Assembly: GCA_030637455.1 (NCBI GenBank)
Contig: DAOWGL010000187.1
Span: 1 to 10,693 of the forward strand
Length of the DNA stretch: 10,693 bases
Reading direction: 5' to 3'
Source of the DNA: Candidatus Nitrosopumilus sp.
GTDB lineage: Archaea > Thermoproteota > Nitrososphaeria > Nitrososphaerales > Nitrosopumilaceae
Part shown: positions 1-4,964 of the stretch, piece after piece
Layout of the letters: the number at the start of each line of letters is the position of its first letter
Numbering within the stretch: the stretch's first letter is position 1
Made by a program: the position numbers and the translations under genes
The notes under the pieces: generated by a model
Seen by the model: only the letters and a program-made list of their open reading frames with translations
What the model was told of the DNA's origin: nothing
Database searches by the model: none

Positions 1-689
1 TGATGGGCTGGATGCCTACTGCAATTGATCTATCCAGCTGGAATAGCTTGTGGACTATAGAGAGAATGAAACAAACAAACTACAAGCCAAAATTAAAAGA
101 AACACTACTAGAGTTTAGATTAGCTTATTTGATTACTGGAATTCTTGCTGTAATGTTTGTAGTACTTGGTTCATTCATATTTTATGGGTCTGGTGAAGAA
201 CTACCCAACAATAATTCTGATTTTGCAAACAAGATTGTTACCCTGTATACTAATACAATTGGGGACTGGAGTTACATCATAATTGCAGCTTCGGCATTTA
301 CTGTAATGTTTGGAACAATCATTGCAGTATTTGATGGATATTCAAGGTCATTACAAAGAACTGTAGAGTTGATTTTTACTAAAAAAGAGGACAAAATACG
401 CACAAAATTCCGTACATTTTATGTTATTTTTTTAATTATTCTAGCATCTGGATCATTTGTAATTATTTCACAATTTCAAGATAACTTGAAAGAGTTAGTT
501 GACTTTGCAACTGTTTTGTCATTTGTAATTGCGCCTGTTATTGCAATTTTTAATTTCAGACTTGTAACTGGTAAATTTTTAGATAAAGAGCATCAACCAT
601 CTGTTTTGTTGAAAATTCTGAGTTTTACAGGAATTGTTTTCCTAATTGGCTTTGCCGCTTTCTTTTTAATTACCAAATTTTTACTATAA
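1..689 (+). CDS. Nramp-like divalent metal transporter, C-terminal part (cut by left edge)
   Basis: This is the C-terminal half of a polytopic membrane protein whose 5' end lies outside the window; the frame is open to base 1, so the ATG at position 3 is probably internal. The visible 228 residues begin with GWMPTAIDLSSW. I align this with helix 6 of Nramp-type transporters, where a Met-Pro pair contributes the metal-binding methionine. The His that normally follows Met-Pro is Thr here. Five more hydrophobic segments follow at about residues 39-61, 89-111, 139-157, 167-188 and 203-227, matching helices 7-11 of an 11-helix Nramp fold. The stretch GDWSYIIIAASAF and then FDGYSRS resembles the GDWAY...LD.SPRA region I recall from bacterial relatives. 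The likely role is proton-linked uptake of Mn2+ or Fe2+ across the cytoplasmic membrane. A ferritin gene lies downstream on the same strand. The family call is by motif memory, and the substrate is not established. Confidence 0.72.
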   Translation, partial: MGWMPTAIDLSSWNSLWTIERMKQTNYKPKLKETLLEFRLAYLITGILAVMFVVLGSFIFYGSGEELPNNNSDFANKIVTLYTNTIGDWSYIIIAASAFTVMFGTIIAVFDGYSRSLQRTVELIFTKKEDKIRTKFRTFYVIFLIILASGSFVIISQFQDNLKELVDFATVLSFVIAPVIAIFNFRLVTGKFLDKEHQPSVLLKILSFTGIVFLIGFAAFFLITKFLL

Positions 690-691
690 TT

Positions 692-817
692 GTGGACAAA
701 CTTTATTGGCTTTTGATTGCATCTGTAGCGATTGTAATTTCTGGTTCAGCAGCTTGTGTAAAACCATTTACAGCAGAAAAACTTCAAAATCTGGGATGGG
801 GGATACTTGTTAACTGA
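692..817 (+). CDS. Small secreted or membrane-anchored peptide with CV-x3-TA-x6-G motif (41 aa)
   Basis: A GTG-started ORF begins two bases after the stop of the transporter gene and encodes 41 residues. Residues 5-17 (YWLLIASVAIVIS) form a hydrophobic segment preceded by Lys3, as in a signal peptide or membrane anchor. The rest contains ACVKPFTAEKLQNLGWGI. That motif (CV, three residues, TA, six residues, G) is one I recall from many thaumarchaeal secreted proteins, and it recurs with identical spacing near the N-terminus of the next gene (ICVYDITAQNWVRMGI). The tight junction to the gene upstream suggests co-transcription. The ORF lies in a different frame from both neighbours, so it is not simply an extension of either. 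Function is unknown. The Cys22 that follows SGSAA could be a lipid-modified or disulfide-forming residue, but this is inference. Alternatively it could be the remnant of a longer secreted protein. Confidence 0.6.
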   Translation: MDKLYWLLIASVAIVISGSAACVKPFTAEKLQNLGWGILVN

Positions 818-833
818 TTTACATTTAGATAAA

Positions 834-2657
834 TTGAAATTACAATATCTGATTTTACCATTAATTTTTCTGACCTTTGTTTCTAGCTATGCATATGCGA
901 TAGATTATGATTTAGAATGTCCTGAAAATAAAGTCGTTATTGTTAGAACAACTAATCCTAATCCAATTTGTGTTTATGATATTACTGCACAAAATTGGGT
1001 TAGAATGGGAATAGCTGAATTTGTCGATACAACACCTGAAGAAACTGTTGATACAACAACTGAAGAAACTGTTGATACAACACTTGAAGAACCCGTAGAA
1101 ACTTTACCTGAAGATAGTGGAGATAACTTGGCTGATGTTTTAGGTTTTTTCTCTTCATTAATTTCAGAATTTCATTATGATAATGTCCCTGATGAACTCT
1201 CACGCGCCCAATCTTATCTAGTTACATTTTCAAATGGAGAATTCACCGAACCCCTAACAATTCAAACATTCAACAAGGTCCAACCTGGTGATGGGGAACA
1301 TCTCATTCCATCATTACAGCAATCAGGATTTGACACCTTCTTTTCTTTATCCTCAACTCCAAGCAAAGACAAGATTGAATTTTACAACCTTATTGCACAA
1401 ACCATCAATGCTGGAAAAGATCCTGAACTATTTGATGTAGGTATAGATGTTTTAGCTGGTGATAATTCAACAATTCTTACAATAAACTATACAAATTGTG
1501 AAATCACAGATTATCTGCCTTTTACACAAGATTTCCTTCTCTTCTATCAATTCTCAGAAACAATCGGTCGTGAAATTAGAGATAATGCAACTATCTACTG
1601 TGCTGGTATAGACTTGGAAGTTTACAATGAAGAACACCAAAAAATTATTTCTAAAGAACAATTACCATACTTGCCCACTTCTGATGAAAGTATCACAGGA
1701 TATGTAGTTCATTTTAACGGTCCTGATTTTGATGGCTTGCAAACTTTTGAAACATTTTCTGATTTTTCACCATCCATCAATCTTATTGAGACTGAATATG
1801 ATGCAATAACAATACCTGGAAATCCATTGGGTTCAAAACCTCAATTCTTTTTAGAATCTCTTCCAAGTGTTGACAAATTGACACTGTACAAGTATTATGC
1901 AATGTACATAAATCCAGGTCAGCCTCCAAAATCAGTTGATGTAAGTATTGATTTGATTACTGGCGATAAAACCATTTTACAAAGATGGAATTATGCTGAT
2001 TGTTATTTCTATGAACATAATACATTTCTAGAAGACAGCTTTCTAAAATTCCAATATTCAGAAAAACCTGGACCTGAGATTAGAGATAGAAGTGAATTTA
2101 CTTGTGCAGGAAATAATATAGAAATTCATGGAGATGAACCGATACCCACATTTCCAATAAGAGATTTAAAAAACAATGAACAAAAATCTGCCATCGTCCC
2201 AAATATTGCTAAACTAGGGGATAGAGTTGACTCTTTTCGAATTTTTGCTTTTGAGGGAGAACTTACACAAATTCATTCTACAGAAAACTTGCAAAAATTT
2301 GAAACAATTCGAAAAGATCGTGGTTCCTTAACTCCTGTAAATCATGTAAAACAATTTGATCATGGATTTATGATTGAGTCCTTACCTGAAAAAAATAAAG
2401 CATCTTTCTACGAATTTATATCTAGATATGTTAATCCTGGAAAGTCTCCTGAGCCTTTTGATGTTTCACTTGATCTGGTAACTGGAGATGACGACGTTCT
2501 TTATAGCGTACAATATGTCAATTGTGGTGCCATTGATTTCATGTGGTATCTTCAACAGGGTTCTTGGTATTACCAGTTCTCTGAAGCAGAAGCTGGTGAA
2601 ATCCGTGAGCGATATATCTTTTATTGTGAAGGATTTGGCTTGGATTTCCCTGAATAA
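834..2657 (+). CDS. Secreted protein with Thr/Glu linker and three copies of a two-cysteine domain
   Basis: The product has about 607 residues. The TTG at 834 gives MKLQYLILPLIFLTFVSSYAYA, a textbook Sec signal peptide with likely cleavage after AYA. A longer frame from TTG 807 adds nine residues with two Asp and is less convincing, although a G-run precedes it. Mature residues 24-60 contain Cys29 and Cys46 with the motif ICVYDITAQNWVRMG. Residues 64-95 are an acidic Thr/Glu repeat linker. Three homologous domains follow at about residues 127-264, 289-433 and 467-605. Each has a pattern like SLPS.DK...Y, then NPG or NAG, then (V/L)D(V/L).(A/T)GD, then a Tyr-x2-Cys, then YQFSE...EIR and a final Cys-x-G. 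The cysteines fall at 222/256, 390/424 and 564/598, always 34 apart, which implies one disulfide per domain. No C-terminal membrane anchor is seen. I do not recognise the domain. An extracellular binding or cell-surface role is inference. Confidence 0.85.
   Translation: MKLQYLILPLIFLTFVSSYAYAIDYDLECPENKVVIVRTTNPNPICVYDITAQNWVRMGIAEFVDTTPEETVDTTTEETVDTTLEEPVETLPEDSGDNLADVLGFFSSLISEFHYDNVPDELSRAQSYLVTFSNGEFTEPLTIQTFNKVQPGDGEHLIPSLQQSGFDTFFSLSSTPSKDKIEFYNLIAQTINAGKDPELFDVGIDVLAGDNSTILTINYTNCEITDYLPFTQDFLLFYQFSETIGREIRDNATIYCAGIDLEVYNEEHQKIISKEQLPYLPTSDESITGYVVHFNGPDFDGLQTFETFSDFSPSINLIETEYDAITIPGNPLGSKPQFFLESLPSVDKLTLYKYYAMYINPGQPPKSVDVSIDLITGDKTILQRWNYADCYFYEHNTFLEDSFLKFQYSEKPGPEIRDRSEFTCAGNNIEIHGDEPIPTFPIRDLKNNEQKSAIVPNIAKLGDRVDSFRIFAFEGELTQIHSTENLQKFETIRKDRGSLTPVNHVKQFDHGFMIESLPEKNKASFYEFISRYVNPGKSPEPFDVSLDLVTGDDDVLYSVQYVNCGAIDFMWYLQQGSWYYQFSEAEAGEIRERYIFYCEGFGLDFPE
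1023..1118 (+). repeat. 24-bp tandem repeat encoding Thr/Glu linker
   Basis: Four in-frame 24-base units at 1023, 1047, 1071 and 1095 encode VDTTPEET, VDTTTEET, VDTTLEEP and VETLPEDS. The first three are close at the DNA level and the fourth is diverged. This is an acidic, Thr-rich, probably disordered spacer between the N-terminal motif region and the triplicated domains. The threonines could be glycosylated outside the cell, which is inference. Confidence 0.85.
1212..2648 (+). repeat. Three diverged copies of a ~140-residue protein domain
   Basis: The copies lie at about 1212-1625, 1698-2132 and 2232-2648 within the secreted-protein gene. They are recognised at the protein level, not as DNA repeats. 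Shared blocks in order are SLPS/E.DK or SS.PS.DK, FY or YKYY, (I/V)N(P/A)GK.PE.FDV, D(L/V).(T/A)GD, Y.(N/D)C, YQFSE...(R)EIR(D/E) and (Y/T)C(A/E)G. Cysteine spacing is exactly 34 residues in all three. The second copy has a longer insertion after its first strand. Confidence 0.85.
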
Positions 2658-2663
2658 TCTTGA

Positions 2664-2677
2664 GAAACTATTTTAAG
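2664..2677 (+). promoter_or_regulatory. Predicted BRE/TATA box for ferritin
   Basis: The sequence gaaactattttaag has a purine-rich BRE-like start followed by a TATA-like core (tattttaa) centred about 25 bases before the ferritin ATG. That spacing predicts transcription starting at or next to the start codon, giving a leaderless mRNA. No separate iron-regulator operator was identified around it. Confidence 0.5.
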
Positions 2678-2697
2678 AATAATTTCCAAGTATCTTT

Positions 2698-3210
2698 ATG
2701 AAAATTTCCCCTAAAATGAAAAAAGCTCTTAATGATCAAGTTACCCTTGAAGCCTCTGCATCAAACAGTTACTTGGCAATGGCATCATGGTGTGAAGTTA
2801 TTGGATATCAAGGAGCTGCAGACTATTTCTATGTGCAATCAGATGAGGAGAGAACTCATATGCTAAAAATTGTTCATTATCTAAACGATATGGGGGCAAC
2901 TGCAAGTATCCCTGCAACAAAAGCACCTCTAAGCTCTTACAAATCACTTGAGGGATTAATCAAAACTGCTCTAAAAAATGAACAGACAGTTACAAAAGCA
3001 ATTCACAAAATGGTAGAGATTACACAAAAAGAAAAAGATCATTCCACATATGCATTTCTAGAATGGTTTGTAAACGAACAAGTTCAAGAAGAAACAAAGT
3101 TTGAAACAATTTTACAAAAGTTTGATTTGTTAGGACGAGACAAGTTAGCAATCCATGAAATTGACAAGATTCTTGCAACAGATGCCGCATCTCCTGAAAC
3201 TGCTGCCTAG
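2698..3210 (+). CDS. ftn: Ferritin (non-haem, FtnA-like)
   Basis: The 170-residue product has the length of a ferritin subunit, a cytoplasmic 24-mer that oxidises Fe2+ and stores it as a ferric mineral core. Using E. coli FtnA as guide with a one-residue offset, all ferroxidase ligands are present: Glu18, Glu51, His54, Glu95, Gln128 and Glu131. Tyr25 is also conserved, and Glu50 and Glu127 match residues of the third iron site. The pattern DEERTHM carries the Glu-x2-His pair. There is no C-terminal bacterioferritin-type extension and no haem-ligand pattern. The C-terminal tail (TDAASPETAA) is short and disordered-looking. It has its own predicted promoter and stands alone between a secreted-protein gene and a 110-residue unknown. 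Its location downstream of an Nramp-like transporter fits a local theme of iron or manganese handling. Confidence 0.93.
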   Translation: MKISPKMKKALNDQVTLEASASNSYLAMASWCEVIGYQGAADYFYVQSDEERTHMLKIVHYLNDMGATASIPATKAPLSSYKSLEGLIKTALKNEQTVTKAIHKMVEITQKEKDHSTYAFLEWFVNEQVQEETKFETILQKFDLLGRDKLAIHEIDKILATDAASPETAA

Positions 3211-3211
3211 A

Positions 3212-3231
3212 AATTATTTTCTAAAATAATT
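3212..3231. promoter_or_regulatory. Inverted repeat after ferritin stop, next to the following promoter
   Basis: Two perfect 9-base arms, AATTATTTT and AAAATAATT, are separated by CT, starting two bases after the ferritin stop codon. The right arm runs into the TATA-like box of the next gene. It could be a dimeric-regulator operator for the downstream gene or part of ferritin transcript termination. All-A/T arms also arise easily by chance in this base composition. Confidence 0.35.
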
Positions 3232-3236
3232 AATAC
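3229..3236 (+). promoter_or_regulatory. Predicted TATA box for the 110-residue protein
   Basis: An attaata-like core lies about 22-29 bases ahead of the ATG at 3258, the spacing expected for a leaderless archaeal transcript. It abuts the inverted repeat at 3212-3231. Confidence 0.4.
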
Positions 3237-3257
3237 TGCATTATTTTCACTCATACC

Positions 3258-3590
3258 ATGACAGTTACTGTAACAAGAAAGCCAGGCGGTATTACTCAAC
3301 TATTCAATACTGAAACTGGTAGAGTCACCTACAAGTGTAGGGCAGAATCTGCATTCATGCTAATTGAAGCATTTGGAGGAATTGTGAAATTTAATCAAAA
3401 AAATGCAATAGCCACTGTCACTGGGCACATTACTGAGATTGAATCCTGTGATGTCTTAAAGAAAGGGCATCCAGAATACAAAGAAGCATTGACTGCTATT
3501 GTTACAGCACACAAAGAATTTGCACAAAGTGTTTCTGATTCATATCAAAAAGAAATTCAGGAACTTGAAAATAAATTATCTGCCCTTTAA
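3258..3590 (+). CDS. Conserved-looking hypothetical protein (110 aa)
   Basis: I do not recognise this protein. It is a soluble 110-residue product without a signal peptide or membrane segment. The first 60 residues look beta-rich (TVTVTRKPGG, RVTYKCRAESAFMLIEAFGG, NAIATVTGHI). The C-terminal half (about residues 68-110) is predicted helical and ends in a short amphipathic stretch, SYQKEIQELENKLSAL, that could form a coiled coil and dimerise. There are two cysteines (27 and 64) but no metal-binding pattern. The ATG start fits the upstream TATA-like box. It ends 30 bases from a converging small gene. Its proximity to ferritin may be only positional. Confidence 0.8.
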   Translation: MTVTVTRKPGGITQLFNTETGRVTYKCRAESAFMLIEAFGGIVKFNQKNAIATVTGHITEIESCDVLKKGHPEYKEALTAIVTAHKEFAQSVSDSYQKEIQELENKLSAL

Positions 3591-3620
3591 TCTTAATAAA
3601 TTAAAAATTCTGAATACCTT

Positions 3621-3794
3621 TTAACCGTAAATCATACAGTGTTCGCATTCACAAACTTCTTGTTCTTTTGATTTCTTTAGGCATTTTTTATGTTGACCTG
3701 CTTGGCATTGTACACAAATCTCTTCAATGTTCTCAACACTTGTGTATTTTTTAGATTGATCAAATCCAAATCCGCCATCTTGTGGTCCAACCAT
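3621..3794 (-). CDS. Small Cys-rich probable zinc-binding protein (57 aa)
   Basis: This 57-codon ORF starts at ATG 3794 and ends at TAA. Its composition is not what a chance ORF would give. Six cysteines are arranged as Cys27-x2-Cys30, Cys38, then Cys48-x-Cys50-x2-Cys53, with His35 and His52 among them. This is the layout of a small treble-clef or zinc-ribbon-like protein that binds one or two zinc ions. The N-terminus (MVGPQDGGFGFDQSKKYTS) is Gly-rich and probably flexible. The middle is basic (HKKCLKKSK). It sits 34 bases downstream of the 99-residue gene on the same strand and may be co-transcribed with it. No membrane segment is present. Function is unknown. RNA or protein binding is a guess from the fold type. 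Confidence 0.75.
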   Translation of the reverse strand: MVGPQDGGFGFDQSKKYTSVENIEEICVQCQAGQHKKCLKKSKEQEVCECEHCMIYG

Positions 3795-3828
3795 ATATTT
3801 ACTAAATTAATGCTCTATTTCTACTTCA

Positions 3829-4128
3829 CTAATTGATTGCTGATTTTATTGCTTTTTGTAAATCTATTTTATGGGTTTCAATTATTCCTCGTATTTCAAA
3901 AGTATCTACATATCCTCCAGCTGATGCTCTAGTTGCTTTGAGGAGATAATGCAGAGAACCCTCCTCAATTTTTCCTACATAATACCCGTAGAGAAAATCT
4001 GCTTCATCTTTACATTTCCAAATTTGTTTGATTGCTGGGAATGTTTGTTTAATTTCAGTGGGAATTTCTTGAATTCTTCTTTGAATGTATTGATCTAATG
4101 ATTTTCTAATTGTTGAATCTTGAAACAA
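3829..4128 (-). CDS. Hypothetical protein (99 aa), TTG start
   Basis: I do not recognise this protein. TTG 4128 is the only common start codon between the upstream in-frame TAA and the body of the protein, and no internal Met exists. The product is soluble and mixed alpha/beta. Residues 8-36 look helical and basic, a core follows with KCKDEADFLYGYYVGKIEEG, and the final segment (about 80-99) is helical and Lys-rich. There is no signal peptide, membrane helix or metal motif. It lies 28 bases after the 48-residue membrane protein gene and 34 bases before the Cys-rich gene, all on the minus strand, which suggests a three-gene unit. A TATA-like ctaaaatg lies about 25-32 bases before its start, overlapping the stop codon of the gene ahead, so it may also have its own promoter. 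Confidence 0.75.
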   Translation of the reverse strand: MFQDSTIRKSLDQYIQRRIQEIPTEIKQTFPAIKQIWKCKDEADFLYGYYVGKIEEGSLHYLLKATRASAGGYVDTFEIRGIIETHKIDLQKAIKSAIN

Positions 4129-4156
4129 CTCTAAATCTTATTGGTAACCTTGCATT

Positions 4157-4303
4157 TTAGTCCTTTTTCTTTTTGTCTTTAACTTCGTCTGGCTTGTCCC
4201 ACATGTGCATTGTACCTCTAACCATGAAAGACCCTACAATTATGGCAACTAATCCTGTAACTATGAATAAAAAGAATTTTCCAATATCTTTGATACTTGC
4301 CAC
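4157..4303 (-). CDS. Single-pass small membrane protein (48 aa)
   Basis: A GTG-started ORF encodes MASIKDIGKFFLFIVTG followed by LVAIIVGSFMV, giving one membrane helix at about residues 9-28. After it comes RGTMHMWDKPDEVKDKKKKD, a strongly charged tail with a final Lys run. The membrane-helix-plus-charged-tail pattern, an upstream stop that limits the frame, and a TATA-like AATTATAATT 23-32 bases ahead of the GTG together support a real gene. By the positive-inside tendency the Lys-rich tail would face the cytoplasm. It is divergent from a second micro-membrane protein at 4387-4485, with an 83-base shared intergenic region. Function is unknown. Accessory subunits of membrane complexes often look like this, but nothing nearby names a partner. 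Confidence 0.65.
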   Translation of the reverse strand: MASIKDIGKFFLFIVTGLVAIIVGSFMVRGTMHMWDKPDEVKDKKKKD

Positions 4304-4325
4304 ATCATATTCAGTTAATCTATCT

Positions 4326-4335
4326 AATTATAATT
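4326..4335 (-). promoter_or_regulatory. Predicted TATA box for the 48-residue membrane protein
   Basis: AATTATAATT, itself palindromic, lies 23-32 bases ahead of the GTG at 4303. That spacing predicts a leaderless minus-strand transcript. Confidence 0.45.
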
Positions 4336-4357
4336 GTCTGAGATGGGCAATTAGATT

Positions 4358-4365
4358 CAATAAAG
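4358..4365 (+). promoter_or_regulatory. Predicted TATA box for the 32-residue membrane protein
   Basis: The sequence caataaag lies 22-29 bases ahead of the ATG at 4387, consistent with a leaderless plus-strand transcript diverging from the minus-strand promoter at 4326-4335. Confidence 0.4.
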
Positions 4366-4386
4366 AGTCTGAATAATTTTTCTTAA

Positions 4387-4485
4387 ATGTCTAAAATTAA
4401 ACAGGTTGCCGCCTGGATAGCAATTATTGGTAGTGTAATTGGATTTTTCTTCTTCTCAATTGAGATGGCTGAATTCATGCGATAA
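4387..4485 (+). CDS. Micro-membrane protein (32 aa)
   Basis: An ATG-to-TAA ORF encodes MSKIKQVAAW, IAIIGSVIGFFFFS and IEMAEFMR in sequence. Two Lys residues at the N-terminus precede one uninterrupted membrane helix at about residues 7-24, and a short acidic/Met-containing tail follows. The Lys-rich start predicts an N-in orientation. A TATA-like box is correctly placed upstream, and the next gene has its own box starting just after this stop. Single-helix proteins of this size are typically small subunits or regulators of membrane complexes, but the partner cannot be read from the sequence. The frame is short enough that chance is possible. The coherent helix, polar flanks and promoter spacing argue for a real gene. 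Confidence 0.55.
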   Translation: MSKIKQVAAWIAIIGSVIGFFFFSIEMAEFMR

Positions 4486-4490
4486 TATGA

Positions 4491-4500
4491 AAACTAAATA
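4491..4500 (+). promoter_or_regulatory. Predicted BRE/TATA box for the PNPOx-like gene
   Basis: The sequence aaactaaata lies 24-33 bases ahead of the GTG at 4524. A BRE-like aaac leads into a taaata core. Its position supports GTG 4524 as the start of a leaderless message. Confidence 0.45.
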
Positions 4501-4523
4501 CGTTCAATTTTAAAATATTATTT

Positions 4524-4964
4524 GTGATAACTAACGAAATTAAAGATTTTCTAAATTTGCAAAAACTTGGATATGTTGCAACTGTCTCCTCTGATGGAAA
4601 ACCAAACATCTCTCCAAAGGGCACTATTATTGGATGGTCCTCTGAGAGACTTGCTTTTGCAGATATTCGTTCACCTGACACCATGAAAAATCTAATTGAT
4701 AATCCTAATGTGGAAATCAATGTAATTGATACTCTTCTTCGTAAAGGATACTTGTTTCAAGGTAAGGCTAGAATTCTACAAGATGGTACACTATACCAAG
4801 AAATTCTAAATCATTATAGACAAAATGGGGTTAAGAGTCCCATAAACTCAATCGTACTAGTAGATGTTTCCTGTATCTCTGATGTAATTTCACCTTTATA
4901 TGATCTTGGAATTTCTGAGGATGAAATAAAATCAAAATGGCAAAAGCATTTTTCCACTCTATGA
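4524..4964 (+). CDS. Pyridoxamine 5'-phosphate oxidase-like split-barrel flavoprotein
   Basis: The 146-residue product has the opening of the FMN-binding split-barrel superfamily: an N-terminal helix (EIKDFLNLQ), then LGYVATVSSDGKPNISPKGT at about residues 15-34. Next come LAFADIRSPDTMKNLIDNPNVEINVID (43-69) and GYLFQGKARIL (75-85). These are the barrel strands that normally line the flavin phosphate site. Members of this size are usually cytosolic homodimers. The superfamily includes pyridoxamine phosphate oxidases, F420-dependent reductases and haem-handling proteins. This protein is too short and lacks the C-terminal domain of a true PdxH, so cofactor (FMN or F420) and substrate are undetermined. 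GTG start with a promoter box at the expected distance. Its last six bases overlap the convergent coiled-coil gene. Confidence 0.85.
   Translation: MITNEIKDFLNLQKLGYVATVSSDGKPNISPKGTIIGWSSERLAFADIRSPDTMKNLIDNPNVEINVIDTLLRKGYLFQGKARILQDGTLYQEILNHYRQNGVKSPINSIVLVDVSCISDVISPLYDLGISEDEIKSKWQKHFSTL

Noticed and set aside
1000..1203. Minus-strand ORF opposite the Thr/Glu repeat
   Set aside because: Its Leu/Gln repeats (LQVLYQQF) simply mirror the tandem repeat of the plus-strand gene.
692..2657. Frameshift joining the 41-residue ORF to the large secreted protein
   Set aside because: The large protein has its own complete signal peptide and its own copy of the CV-x3-TA-x6-G motif, so two separate genes fit better than one broken gene.
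2488..2676. Plus-strand 62-codon ORF at the end of the secreted-protein gene
   Set aside because: It is out of frame within the third conserved domain, whose Cys and YQFSE motifs fix the real frame.
4173..4376. 67-codon plus-strand ORF overlapping the small minus-strand gene
   Set aside because: The translated protein (MSLTSSGLSHMCIV...) has no coherent structure, and it is antisense to the 48-residue membrane protein, whose helix-plus-charged-tail pattern and promoter are better supported.
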